Source: Meghimatium bilineatum (taxonomy: Eukaryota; Mollusca; Gastropoda; Stylommatophora; Philomycidae). Taken from it: a stretch of DNA of 64,000 nt. This document shows, in pieces, positions 45,775-56,871 of the stretch. Location: the NCBI GenBank assembly GCA_034231615.1, contig CM067298.1, positions 56,200,883 through 56,264,882 of the forward strand. The letters run 5' to 3'. How positions within the stretch are numbered: the stretch's first letter is position 1; each line of letters begins with the position of its first letter. The notes beneath the pieces were generated by a model, which was not told the origin of the DNA, did no database searches, and saw only the letters and a program-made list of their open reading frames with translations. Both the position numbers and the translations under genes were made by a program.

Positions 45775-45900
45775 TGTGTCAGGTCGACAGGCGCAGATAT
45801 CGCAGCAATGATGTAAACCATGACACAACGCATTCCGTTCTTCGGACTAAATCTTGATAATCTGCAGTAGTTTGAGAACGAACGCAGAAGAAGAAGAAGA
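45775..45900 (+). mobile_element. Family A retroposon, 5' truncated, with GAA tail
   Basis: aatgtgtcaggtcgacaggc, gcagatatcgcagcaatg, acacaacgcattccgttctt, gtttgagaacgaacgc and a tail gaagaagaagaaga. This copy defines the 3' end and strand of the family. Confidence 0.88.
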
Positions 45901-46439
45901 AAATAAACTTACGGCAATAATCATAATCGGCTTCAATGTCATCAGTCTAAACGTCGTGAATTTAGCCCGATCGTGGTTTAGAGATAGATATGTCTGGGTT
46001 TACGAGAAACAACCTTTAAAACTGTGAACTCAAATATACCAGAGGTATGAGTACAATTGAAAAATGGCACAATGTCTACACCGAGTAATTAGTTATGTTT
46101 GTTAGTTAGGGAGTGTTTTAATTATGCTTGTTATAGTGTCTTAAATGTATCTTTTTTATACAGTGACTTAAATATGTGTGATATAAGTTAGGTATACTGC
46201 GTTCCAGAATGATTACCGTCGAAATATAGGTAATATCTAATACTCATAGCTCACATTCGAAATTACGCGAAATTTTGCAATTCAATAATTACTTATCCTA
46301 ATGATTGCAAATGTAGAATTCTTCAGTTAATGTCGTTTCTGACAACGGCAACTAGCTTTGTTCTTTGCACGGGTTAGAATTATCTTAACCCTCCATCTGC
46401 TAAACATACAGAAACATGTCATTATATTTACATACAGCA

Positions 46440-46920
46440 ACATTTATTTTATATTACTCAGAAATGGATACAATAGACTAGACAATCATATTTACACAAA
46501 ATTCAAAATTGATAACTCAACAAAGTGTACGTGTAATGGCGCGGGCCACATTACACAGCATATCCTTCAAGGGTGGGCAAATTAAGACACATTACCCCGC
46601 AGAAGACGGATGTGTCGGGCCATTGACGAAAATAAAACGGCGACACAACGCATTTCCATTCTCTGGACTACATCCTTCTGGGAATCTAATAGGACCATGG
46701 TCCTGCTACAAGAGATATCCAGTGGGAGTTTGAGAATGAACGCTGAAGAAGAAGAAGACACATTACATTACACATATTGGCCTTCTGATACACATATGAT
46801 GTTAAATAACTCTGTAGTACAAAACAAGAAATCAAGAACACTTTATACAAGAAACAACACTGCATATGTGGACACTATTAGCGATCAAATCAGGAAGAAG
46901 AATAGCATCCCTGAAAAGTA
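46440..46920 (+). pseudogene. Retrotransposon R tail, split by family A
   Basis: Plus strand: NGYNRLDNHIYTKFKIDNST, CTCNGAGHITQHILQGW, then after the insertion HYTYWPSDTHMM. It is the same zinc-type tail as 56872-57259. The remaining part 46800-46920 is less certain. Confidence 0.8.
46596..46756 (+). mobile_element. Family A retroposon, truncated, with TSD
   Basis: Flanked by agacacattac (46585-46595 and 46756-46766), 11 bp. Contains gacggatgtgtcgggcc, acacaacgcatttccattct, ctggactacatccttctggg, gtttgagaatgaacgc and a GAA tail. An internal segment differs from the consensus (46625-46650). Confidence 0.88.
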
Positions 46921-47254
46921 GATGTTTACTGTAACTCAAATCTTCAATGATATTTTATTAGTCATGTATGTATTGAGAATTACGAGTAAATAACATAGAC
47001 TATATCAAATTGTGTCGACACTAAATACAGTATAACCATTTTTAATTGAAACTGGACAGACATCATTGAACAAATTTTGTCATTTGGCAGTGTTCTTATA
47101 GATGTGTCGTAAATGTCGCGTAACAAAAGTACATCGATTTCAGTTATTATAAAATAAAAAGTACCTACCATTTTTTATTATGCACCGAAATAAACATTTG
47201 AAGATAATGTAAGTGTACTACTGTACAGCATGATTATATGTCTAGCTATGTTAT

Positions 47255-47345
47255 ATTGTTTGTTTGTTTAAGAACCCTCAGGAATTGCGAACAATTAGCT
47301 CTTACTTCCTATATGCAATGGGGAGGTTTCGAGGGCTAATATGAT
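47255..47345. repeat. Dispersed repeat F, copy 1
   Basis: aattagctcttacttcctat then atgcaatggggaggtttcga; the partner at 48115-48190 reads acttgctctcacttcctatg, tgcaatggggtggtttctcg. About 75 bp, unknown class. Confidence 0.6.
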
Positions 47346-47439
47346 ATGTTGAAAACGTGCTGTACAGTTTTACTATAAATATTTTTATGCTGTAACATTA
47401 TTGTTGTTGAGTTGCATAGAAAAATAAAAGGGTTGTAAA

Positions 47440-47580
47440 TGTGTAAAGGATTGACTTCATTGTATTTAGGTTGCCCCATATGTACTCCGTTTTTCTCAAA
47501 GAAATAACACGCTGAATACCGAGAGTATAACTCGTAGCACTGACTCCGTAACTTCAAGCAATAACCTCCAGTATCTTCGG
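47440..47580. repeat. Dispersed repeat, pair with 52310-52400
   Basis: ggattgacttcattgtattt, gccccatatgtactccgttt here; atggattgacatcattttac, gccaaatatactcagtcatt at 52310. Possibly the body of a tRNA-like SINE: the 52.4-kb copy continues to agccggattcgcgctcccaa, an inverted B-box-like sequence. Confidence 0.5.
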
Positions 47581-47699
47581 AAATAACATACTCTGTTAAT
47601 AATACGTCGTGAGCATTGCATTAAGGACGTCAATTGCATAAAAATGTCATCCTTTTATTCAAATTTAATTCATTTACAAATTTGTAAACATCTATAAAC

Positions 47700-48115
47700 G
47701 TGCTGAAATACATTATGACTATGTTTGCTAAACAGTGCCTTAACTATGTTCCTTAAAATATGTTAATATGTTTAATATGTTACGTCTCAAACATGTATTT
47801 AGCAAACCTTAAATGTGTGTCCAATAGGCTTCAAATGTGTCTAGCAGATCTCAAATGTGTATCTAACAGGCCTCAAATGTACATATAAACGGTTTTTTAT
47901 TATTAGTCTTTTTTCGAACAATACTTTTACTGAGTTTATTAATAGAAGCCGTAACAGTCTTTGTTAAAATCTTGTTTGATATTTATTGACCAAAAAAGCC
48001 CAGCGCCAAAATGATTCTAGTCTCACCGTCCGTTAACTGTGTTTGCTTAACAAGTAACTTTGTTAAACTAGAAATTTACTATGTTTACTGGACTACTCAT
48101 AAGCTAAGCATGTTG
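47700..48115. repeat. Family N units and short tandem repeat
   Basis: ttaactatgttccttaaaat and related words, then at 47800-47890 a ~22-bp repeat around ctcaaatgtgtctagcagat. No gene. Confidence 0.5.
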
Positions 48116-48190
48116 TTGTAGTTGTACTCCAAGAGTTGCACGCAACTTGCTCTCACTTCCTATGTGCAATGGGGTGGTTTCTCGGAGTTT
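48115..48190. repeat. Dispersed repeat F, copy 2
   Basis: See copy 1 at 47255-47345; roughly 80 percent alike by eye over 70 bp. Confidence 0.6.
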
Positions 48191-48514
48191 TCTTTCATTC
48201 CCAGGAGAGTTCAGCTTTCGAATAATGGCCTAAAGGTGTTTGAAAACGTGTCTATACTTCTGTTTCTAAATTGGAGACTTAAGTTGTGTTGACAAAGTAT
48301 TAACTTGTTTACAATTAAGAACTTAATTTTAGTGTACTAAGCATTAATTACACCGGTCTATAAAGGAAGTCATAAAATGTCAAAATGAACATCCGCTCTG
48401 AAATGAGTTATTTCTTCTATCAACAGAAACCGACACAGTCGACATTAAATACCAGCACACAGAAAGTAAACATGACATAAAAGACTGGTTATTTTAAATT
48501 ATTTCTGTTCATTT

Positions 48515-48630
48515 CCTTGGTTGGCCTTGGCTTTTTTTTCTGGCATGTGAATTCAAGTATATAAATAGTTACAAACGAATTACACAAAAATAACCAAAAT
48601 CGTCATAAAGGAAATCCTGTTTACTTTCTG
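48515..48630 (+). repeat. Hairpin repeat G, copy 2 (left arm lost)
   Basis: ccttggcttttttttctggc, atgtgaattcaagtatataa, atagttac then acacaaaaataaccaaaatc: loop and right arm followed by the constant downstream segment. Confidence 0.6.
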
Positions 48631-48924
48631 CTTAAATGTCTATACCGGAGCATGGGCGTGACAGAAACACTCACGCACTACCTATTGCGTGTCATTTCGA
48701 AAGAATTCATATGTGTTGAGAGTCAATGACAAAAACTAAATAGACTCGTAGTGGCACGTAACAAGGTAGTGTGGGTTTGTTTTTGTCGATGGGAAAAAAT
48801 ACCTCACAGGTGTATACTAAGATTTACTTGTTAGAATTTTAGACGGCCGTGGTATTAATTTCATTTCTTAATTTGAATTAAGCATTAATTCAGTTCTAAA
48901 TTAAAGTCATTATTTGTGTTTTGT

Positions 48925-49430
48925 TATCATTTTCCTCTTATGCGTAGCTTGGCACATAGGGCAGATGGCATAGCTCTCCATGCTTGTCGATCAATAGCCA
49001 GTTGTTCCAGACCGTTAGTTTTCATACCAGATGTCGTGATTTATTTTTCGGTAGTTCTTTTCAGTGTTTTTTTTTTTTTGTCTTTCCCTTTTTCTCTACT
49101 CGGTGACCATGTAAAAATGTGACGTGGAATTCTGTCTTCATTCATTCTGAGTGCGAGACCGATGTATGCCCACCGCCTTTTTCTAATAACGTCTGTAATG
49201 TATTCTTGTTTTGTCTCTTCTCTTAGTGTCTCGTTTGACTTAAAGTCTTTTCAGTTTGTGTTGGTGATTTTCCTGAGACATTTGTTTTCGAAAGCAGTTT
49301 GTTTTCTAAGGATGTAGTTGATTTCCAGCTTTCACACCCGTATGTTAAAGCCGAAAGGACACAGGCGTTGAACTGCCGTAGCTTTATATTAATGCTGAGG
49401 TTTTATTTATCTCCAACTGTTTGAAACTGA
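48925..49430 (-). pseudogene. Non-LTR RT C-terminal relic
   Basis: Minus strand from 49350: AFENKCLRKITNTN, SNETLREETKQEYITDVIRK, RRWAYIGLALRMNEDRIPRH. This is the standard tail after the RT palm, with a few stops. At 48930-49000 (minus) residues like DRQAWRAMPSALCAKLR form the final motif. Confidence 0.78.
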
Positions 49431-50540
49431 GTTGAATTCATTTGATGCCAGAGAATTTCTGTTCAGACTTTCTGTTGTTACCAAGCATTAATTTACGTTA
49501 TTGTATATTCAGTCTATATTTTAAAATTATGATATGCGCAATGGTACTGCTAATTTCGCATGTACTTTATCAACAAATTATATATTACATATTTGTTAAC
49601 GGTTATCTCTTAATGTATTTACTGTTTGCTGTCAGTTTTCCTGCTATAACTCAAATAATTTTACTTCATAATTTCAGCAAATGTGTGATTTTTCCCATGT
49701 GGTATGTGTTTACAAATTTCAAATAAATTAATTTAATATATAAATATGTACATCTAGGTCTATACATCATTTATATACATACGTATCCCAACGTCAAAAT
49801 ATTAAAACCCAAGTGTTTCCAACAAAACAGACAATATAAACGAATGCTAAATTGTAATCCACGAAAAGAAAGAAAAACCAAATGTTCGGCTGCACAGATT
49901 ATTCGTATTATCACAACAATGAAATAATAAATAGTAATTCTAAGTTTGTTATGATTGTTCACTTGCTCAAAGAAATACCATTCTCGCACATCTCAAATAA
50001 GAAATTCAAAAGACGCTCACGGGCGATTAAGTTTCAGCACTGCACGCGTACTGGCTAGATGACACCCGCGTTGGCTCCCCTGTGCATAATTCTAGTTTTG
50101 GTTAGAAGTCTCCCTCTCGTCTATGTACTGGCAAATATCACGATTATCTTGAATGCACGTGAGAAAGACAGCGAGTAGCTACAGTTTCTTTCCTCCCTCT
50201 ACATAATCATTGATTTGGTGGGAGGAGTTTACAACTGCTTCGTGCGAATTTCGCGATCCCTTTAAACTCCATACAAGGACAATGTACAGTACATTGTCGC
50301 TAATGCTTTGGTTGCGTGATGTGGTCGAAGTTTGTGTGATCCTTTCCTAGTTTTCTTAATTTTTACATTTCCTCTAATGTTGGAATATTAAGCATTATGA
50401 TATATTGATTACTTCTGTAACATTTCCTAAAGCTGATTGACACCACTTTCGACATCATGAAAACCCACCGTCTCCAGACAGACTTGTCATTTAGAATTAT
50501 CACTTGACCGGACGATGGCCCTTGTTGGGCTTTCGGTTCA
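49431..50540. other. No recognised gene
   Basis: A 94-codon plus-strand frame (49442-49726) is very hydrophobic AT-rich sequence and probably spurious. 50030-50340 is GC-richer than its surroundings and holds the near-palindrome acaatgtacagtacattgt (50280-50298). Function unknown. Confidence 0.5.
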
Positions 50541-50542
50541 TC

Positions 50543-50680
50543 ACTATTTATATACTTGGAGTCGTCTTGGCTATTTTTGGCATGCGATTCCAAGTATGTA
50601 ATTAGTAACCAACCTAAATTCCAACAATATTCAAAAACGTAACGAATGTGGTCCTAATTAATTCAGTTGGCAGGTTTTTA
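50543..50680 (+). repeat. Hairpin repeat G, copy 3 (intact hairpin)
   Basis: Left arm actatttatatacttggagt then cg (50543-50564), loop tcttggctatttttggcatg, right arm cgattccaagtatgtaatta then gt (to 50606). The arms pair at 19 of 22 positions. Downstream: ttcaaaaacgtaacgaatg, cctaattaattcagttggca, shared with copy 5. Confidence 0.85.
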
Positions 50681-51209
50681 TTGGAGAAGGTCATGCTTAA
50701 ATAATGATCACCTGATGGCAATTGCGGCTGCGAGGATGTCCCATAAACCTCATCATAAAAGCCTTAGTCTTATGTGCTGCTATTTATTTGTTTTTTGGTT
50801 CTTAATATGTGCCATTGCACTTCCGGAAGACCCATACATATTAAGTTCTCCATAACAGTATTGAGAGAAAAGTGACTGGGGGGAAACAGAGAAAGTGTCT
50901 CATCTCTGGAAAGATCAGAAGAACCGAGATGAACGACAATATAAGACTAATTGGAAAACAGCCTTCTAAAATGACTCATTTGGCTTTTCTCACTATTTTC
51001 AGTGATCACTGTGGTGTTAGATTAGAACAGGGTTTAACCATTTAGAAAATCTGAAACAACGCTGTGACAGATCTAGCAAATCGACAGCGACGAAACACAC
51101 TACTCATTGAAAATGAAGAGTGCTCAGGAGATGACTAAACGTAAAACGATCAAATTTGGATCAATTAACATCTGCGGATTAAAAAAATAAAGCTGTAGAT
51201 TAACGGTTA

Positions 51210-51360
51210 TAAAGCCAGGGGCAGACCATGTAAAAGATGGATCAAAGAAATCAAAGAAACCACAGAAACAAGCTTACAAACAGCGCACAAAAAGGCCATC
51301 TCCAGAGAACTCTTCCACCCCTGACGCCGCAAGGCAGACAAGGTACACAGCGTATAGATA
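51210..51360 (+). mobile_element. Non-LTR 3' end with ATAG tail
   Basis: aagccaggggcagaccatgt, ctccagagaactcttccacc, cctgacgccgcaaggcagac, ending in tatagatagatagac. Matches the minus-strand relic at 31490-31600. Confidence 0.75.
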
Positions 51361-51534
51361 GATAGACTATGGTGTCGAAAGTAAATGAAAAAATAGTCAA
51401 ATGAGCCATTTCAGAATGTTGTATTCTAATTAGCCAACTGGTCTGTTCTTGCTTACGGTCCGGTAATAACCGACAACCAATAAATGTCTGATAAACTAAG
51501 ATTACATACTCTTACATCTCTGATGGAATGACAA

Positions 51535-51600
51535 GCAACTTATGGGAGTGACGACCATGTGCAGGGATACCGGTTTCTAATCATGAACCAAAGATCAATA
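51535..51600 (+). repeat. Family K fragment
   Basis: acttatgggagtgacgacca, ccggtttctaatcatgaacc follows family K at 62870-62920 (acttatgggaatgcaccacg, ccagtttctaatcaagaatc). Confidence 0.6.
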
Positions 51601-52109
51601 ATTCAATTGAATCAAAAGAAACAAAACAAATCAATCAGAATTAAAAGTCCAAACCTTGATCATATTCTTTAAGTCTAGTATTTTTCGTTAATTTACAAGA
51701 GGTTTTATGTTAAGTTGTTTTTTTAAGTTACCTGTTATGGTGAACCACACAACTTTGAACAACTATGAACGTTAGTCCAATTTATGTTTAATTTGACCAT
51801 GAAAGATAATTGAGGTCGTGGATTAGGTAGATCTGCCACTACGACATCCGAAATATTTTTTTCAAATGAGAAGTTTTATAATAAGATTCTGGTTAACATG
51901 TGATTTATTTTCTATGTAATTTTAAAATAGTACGCTAATATGATTAATTGATTTATATGAAGAATGGAGCACATTTAGAATTGATGTACCGCGCTATGAA
52001 AGCTCTCTAAATAAAGTGCCATCGGCAGAGCACTTACACAGTACTTGAGGTGACGATTCTAAATTTTTCACTCAGCGCAGAGAATTCGGGTACCAATTTC
52101 AACTGAATG

Positions 52110-52285
52110 AATAAGGAACCAACTTGCATGTATTTGAATGTAGTATTTTGTGTAAACCTAGGAAAATCTACTTATTTATGTTTAAATGTAGTATATTGTA
52201 TAAATCTGGGGGAACTAACGTACACGTATTTAAACGTATTATATTGTGAAAATCTGGGAAAACTGACAAACATGTATTTGAACGT
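52110..52285. repeat. 48-bp tandem repeat, ~3.5 copies
   Basis: Units with tatttaaatgtagtatattg and tgtaaatctgggaaaact; 48 bases is 16 codons, hence the open frame with LNVVYCINLGEL repeats. Not a gene. Confidence 0.85.
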
Positions 52286-52489
52286 AAAATAAGAAAATGG
52301 AAAAGGCATGATGGATTGACATCATTTTACTTGGCATTTCGCCAAATATACTCAGTCATTTGTTCAAGCGACACACCGTCTACAGAGAGCACCACGTCAT
52401 TAGCCGGATTCGCGCTCCCAACCTATTGAGCACAAGACATACATCTTAATCACTGCCAAGAACATCCCACAAATCTAACTCAGCTTTCC

Positions 52490-52800
52490 TGCCACGTACA
52501 CCGACACCACACATATAACTCATATTCCCTGCCATGTACACTGACAACACAAATCTAACTCAGCTTCCCTGCCATGTACACTGACAACACAAATCTAACT
52601 CAGCTTCCCTGCCATATACACTGACAACACAAATCTGACTCATCTTCCCTTCAATGTACACTGACACCACAAATCTAACTTATCTTCCCTGCCATGTACA
52701 CTGACACCACAAATCGAACTTATCTTCCCTTCCATGCACACTAACATCACAAATCTAACTCATCTTTCATGCCATGTACACTGACAACACAAATTACAAC
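52490..52800. repeat. 40-bp minisatellite, about eight copies
   Basis: Unit cacaaatctaactcagcttc plus cctgccatgtacactgacaa. Confidence 0.95.
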
Positions 52801-53111
52801 ACAACTGATATTGGTATGGCGTAACGATAACCACATAATAGTAAAAGTAACCGTGTTACGTATTAAATAAATACCCCTCTCCCCATGTCAAGACATTAAT
52901 ATTTGAGATCATGTCAAGCAATTAACTTTCTAACCAACGTATTTCCTTTTCTCTTGTTGAGTAAGATACTAATTTTAATATTTAATATATTTAAATAAAC
53001 GTATTCTCTTTCTAATGAGCCGATAACATGACCATCTGCTGTATATAAGACCTTTGTAGAGAATTAATTATGACTTCATTCGTTACATTTTTGTTATGGT
53101 CGTACTTTCCG

Positions 53112-53245
53112 TTGGTGACTATTTACATATTTAGGATCGTCTTGGCTATTTTTTGGCATGCGATATCAAGAAAATAAATAGTGACCAATGGAAATAGCAC
53201 AAATAATCACACAATGTAATGAATGAATGCCTATTTAACTCTGTA
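53112..53245 (+). repeat. Hairpin repeat G, copy 4 (intact hairpin)
   Basis: ttggtgactatttacatatt ... cg, loop tcttggctattttttggcat g, then cgatatcaagaaaataaata gtgaccaa (ends 53188). About 20 of 28 arm positions pair. The downstream part is shorter and diverged. Confidence 0.8.
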
Positions 53246-53649
53246 CAGAGGTCTTCTATTGCAGACAATCATGTCGATAGTGTTCATATACGTGGATATT
53301 TGTTTTTCTTTATTGGGTCCACAACAAACATTTTAGAGCAATATCCAATAGCAGATGGCAGTGGATCAGGATATACATGCTGATGTTCTAGTGGCTCATT
53401 GGTTAAATACACTCCTTATTGCTTCTAGTAGGTGCCCAATCCTAGTGCTTTAACGATTGATGTCAAATTCTCTTACAAGTAATATAAATTCACAATAGAA
53501 TGATGTGTTTGTATTCAGCAGACCATCACGAGTCAACTGAAGCATGTCTCATTCCCATGCATAACACACTGACTATATATGATGTTGTTGTAACCATATG
53601 AGATGCCTTATTGCCGCCATAATCTGCCTGTTACGGAAGAAATATCAAT

Positions 53650-53915
53650 GTAAGCCTGTGTGTAGCCGGGGTCCAAAGCAGATAAAGAACATCAACACTG
53701 TTTACCTTTTATAAGAAGCGACTACGGTTATGGGGTGGAGTTTGCTGTCCCATCTCATATAGGGTCAAAGTGACCTAGACGCCATGCTGACGTTGGATGT
53801 CAGTCAAAAAGGCGCATATACCGCTGCAAGTCTATAATTAATGAAACAATTCATTGAAGTCTGTGGTATACGTCCTGTCACACTGCATGATTTTGAGAAC
53901 GAACGCTAAAGAAGA
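53650..53915 (+). mobile_element. Family A retroposon, full length
   Basis: cctgtgtgtagccggggtcc (5' end), gaagcgactacggttatggg, tgtcccatctcatatagggt, catgctgacgttggatgtca, gattttgagaacgaacgc then taaagaagatga as a worn tail. Confidence 0.85.
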
Positions 53916-53999
53916 TGAGCCTATAGTTTTTGTATAAAAGAGTTTGCATTCTTAGCTATCACGTTACGAGACATGACGGTATGGGGAGTATTTATGGGA

Positions 54000-54180
54000 G
54001 GGGATGATAGACGGTAACAGGGGTAAAGACCGACCAAAACGCCGTTGGACAGAAGACACACAGGAATACCTTGATATGTCCCTAAAGGAGGCAGGACAGC
54101 TTGCTCAAGACCGCGGAGAATTCAATAGATCCATAAGGAAAACGTTCTGGAAAGAATATGTCACATGATGATGATTCTTA
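54000..54180 (+). mobile_element. Non-LTR RT extreme 3' end
   Basis: Plus strand: RGKDRPKRRWTEDTQEYLDM, SLKEAGQLAQDRGEFNRSIR and a stop, then tgatgatgat. GRPKRRW and AxDRxxW/F are the last two motifs in these ORFs. Clean reading frame at the end; 5' truncated. Confidence 0.8.
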
Positions 54181-54462
54181 GCTTCCGTTACGTGATTGTG
54201 AAGGCGTGTGTGACGGTGGGCTGGGTACAGTATTACTTATTTTAATTTTGTGCAGATGTACACGCCCATGGCGTATTGGGTAACATAAATTGTTGAATAA
54301 TTCATGAGTTAATTGTCAGTCTTCCATAAACTTATTTATTCATCTCTGAATTTTGCTCAACTACTGATGCCATGCACGCGAAGAAATGTGGCAATCTCTT
54401 TGTGTAATCACAAGCAAATGGAGCTGAAGTTTCTAGTTATGAAATACGTTCGTAGTAGTAGT

Positions 54463-54472
54463 AATTATAGTT

Positions 54473-54515
<43 letters not shown>

Positions 54516-54670
54516 TAGTAGTAATAGTAGTAGTAGGAAATGGTAGTAGTAGTAGCAGCAGTGGTACTGTAGTAGTAGTAGTGATAGTTATTTTGGTTGT
54601 GGATATGTAGAGGTAGTTGTGGTAGAGGTAGTAGCTGCATTAGTAGTGATTGTTGTAGTAGTAGTAATTG
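54463..54670. repeat. (TAG)n imperfect microsatellite
   Basis: gtagtagtag runs with gg/aa/ca interruptions over about 200 bases. The long tyrosine- or serine-only frames are artefacts. Confidence 0.95.
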
Positions 54671-54679
54671 CACTAGTGT

Positions 54680-54925
54680 TTGCCTAGATCGCCTGAAATC
54701 ACGGACAATACATCTGTATTATCCTTTTATTCTATAATAGGTAAACTGTATCAAAATTATGATCAGACAGCCACAAAATTGGATACACGTGGTAATAAAG
54801 TGATGCAAATGACTGGAAGCACACAAATAAAACACGTGCAAATCGATGTGTTTCGATCAAACAGCCTTAATCAAAAATACAAAATAGCACTGGACAAGTA
54901 GATTACGGCACTTATCACATCACAA
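54680..54925 (-). mobile_element. Family L element fragment
   Basis: Minus strand: gattaaggctgtttgatcga followed by aacacatcgatttgcacgtg. Shares this motif with 4170-4270. Short, no other diagnostic. Confidence 0.35.
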
Positions 54926-55519
54926 TGTGATCACATCACAAAACTGATTGAAGTATCGGTGCTGAAGGACCAGTATTGTGGTGTGCTTTCAATTGTAATT
55001 ATGTCTAAAACTACACATTCTGAACTCTATCCCCCAAAGCAGTGACCATGTGCTTTCACGTGAGCTTCAAAATAAACGTATTGAGATGCACCACGTATAT
55101 GTGATTTTTTTAGCCGTGGTCATCTACTAGCCTTGGTATTCCCAGAAGAACCATTTACATCCATTAAATTGATAAATTAATATATATATTTTATAGTTTC
55201 TCCTTATTATGTTTGTTCAGACACTAGATTCCAGTATATTTCCTTTTTAGATAACAAGTGTTAAAATAGCCCTATTAAAAATGAGAACAGTTGCATTTTT
55301 CTAAACCAAAATAATTCCGTTTTTGCCAAATAATTTCATCCGTCACTGATTAACTTCTGTCTTCCTCATTGATTTGACCCTTTCATGAACCTCAAGCAAG
55401 TTAATCATGGAATTTTGTCATCTCTGGATGAGTGAAGAATATACTTGGTCAGCGACCGTCAGATATAGGATACCGCTATAACGTAAACATGAACTATTCT
55501 CCGATATGTGTGAAATATA

Positions 55520-55700
55520 TTGGTTGGTCTTGGCTATTTTTGGCATGCGACTCGTAGTATGTAAATAGCGAACAATTACAAATCCAAAAATAATCAAAAG
55601 CGTAACAAACAGGGTCCAAATTAATTCAGCTAGTAGGCCTGTATCGTCGAGAGTCACGCTTGGTCTCATCGGGTTGAGACTATTCTAAGGAAACATCTAG
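55520..55700 (+). repeat. Hairpin repeat G, copy 5 (left arm lost)
   Basis: ttggttggtcttggctattt then ttggcatgcgactcgtagta, tgtaaatagcgaaca; downstream aaaataatcaaaagcgtaac, gggtccaaattaattcagct, shared over about 100 bp with copy 3. Confidence 0.75.
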
Positions 55701-55819
55701 ACAAGGGAACTGTATAAATTACAACCTCGGTGATCAACTTACACTATAATATGTATTTGTAAAATGTCAGTGCTATGTTACTGTGTGAATTACACCCTCA
55801 AAATCACTACTTCAGTGAA

Positions 55820-55985
55820 GTATATAAAAAAGTAAGTAACCCATAGCATTTATTAATGCCGTAGAGGTGTGAGATGTTAGCGATCTCACATTTCAGAGGC
55901 TCTGCTAATGAGGGTGGTAGCCATCTCCTCTCCCTCGCAATCTTTACTTCCCATTTAAGGCTGGGTCGTCCCGGGAGCCTATACA
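55820..55985 (-). mobile_element. tRNA-derived SINE family C, 5' truncated
   Basis: Minus strand: gggacgacccagccttaaat, gaagtaaagattgcgaggga, gagatggctaccaccctcat, gtgagatcgctaacatctca, ttaataaatgctatgggtta then cttactttt tail. Lacks the tRNA head. Confidence 0.9.
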
Positions 55986-56194
55986 GTGTATAGATCACTA
56001 ATTCAACTTCAGAAGAACTGCACCTTTTTAAGAATTGGCGTTGTTCTGTCAAAAGTAGAATTACTCAGCAACATTTGGATATCAACAACAACAACGACGA
56101 CTGAGTGAATCAGAACATCTTTTGTGTGTGGAAAAGCATGTGTGAGGAAAATTAATTACAGATACAAATTTATCATATATTAAATCATAACTTA

Positions 56195-56530
56195 CGTCCA
56201 TACATTACGTCACCTATTGAGGGGGAGAGAGAGTGGAAATTGTTTGAAATATTGACAAAGGGGAGGAGGGTACATAAGCTGAAGTCAACAATACTGGGGT
56301 TTTTTTATGTACAAATTAAAATGTTAGAATTTAAAACATTTTTTTTTCTAAAACACTGGAACAGAATCAGAATCAAAACAATTTCGTTTTTTTTTCTTCT
56401 AAATATATTTTAGGGAGAGAGGGTTTAAAAATTTGTTGACATAATTAAGCTTATGTGTCTTTGAATGCTTGACAGTTGTTGATAAGGAAGGCTGTCAAAA
56501 AACGTACTTCAAGGTTGGCTACGTAATTTA
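56195..56530 (+). mobile_element. Family M DNA-transposon-like element
   Basis: Ends pair as short inverted repeats: left gtccatacattacgtcacct, right (reverse complement) ctgtacataaattacgtagc. The interior aligns with the reverse complement of 8820-9170 (catttttttttctaaaacac tgg; gttgacataattaagc). G-rich block at 56218-56275. Superfamily not assigned. Confidence 0.65.
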
Positions 56531-56576
56531 TGTACAGTTCCTTGTCTCGCATGTCAGAAAGAGGAGCAAAGTATAG

Positions 56577-56755
56577 TAGCACTCCAGCATACCTCGCCTA
56601 TAGTAACCATTAAAAAGATATTGTAGCACTCCAGCATACCTCGCCTATAGTAACCATTAAAAAGATATTTTAGCACTCCAGCATACCTCGCCTATAGTAA
56701 CCATTAAAAAGATATTGTAGCACTCCAGCATACCACGCCTATAATGACGAGTAAT
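56577..56755. repeat. 47-bp tandem repeat, ~3.8 copies
   Basis: tagcactccagcatacctcg plus cctatagtaaccattaaaaa gatattg, nearly identical copies; the last is worn. Confidence 0.95.
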
Positions 56756-56871
56756 AAGATATGGCTCCATTATTATCAAGGTCACTCAAAAAACACTCCA
56801 AAACCATAGATATTGAGCACACACAATACAAATATAAAAACACGTTCACACAAATATTCAAAGACATGGAT

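Noticed and set aside
50280-50298. Near-palindrome acaatgtacagtacattgt as a regulatory site
   Set aside because: A single occurrence without nearby gene; a chance palindrome in AT-rich DNA cannot be excluded.
54437-54673. Tyrosine- or serine-rich proteins
   Set aside because: Pure translation of the (TAG)n microsatellite in different frames.
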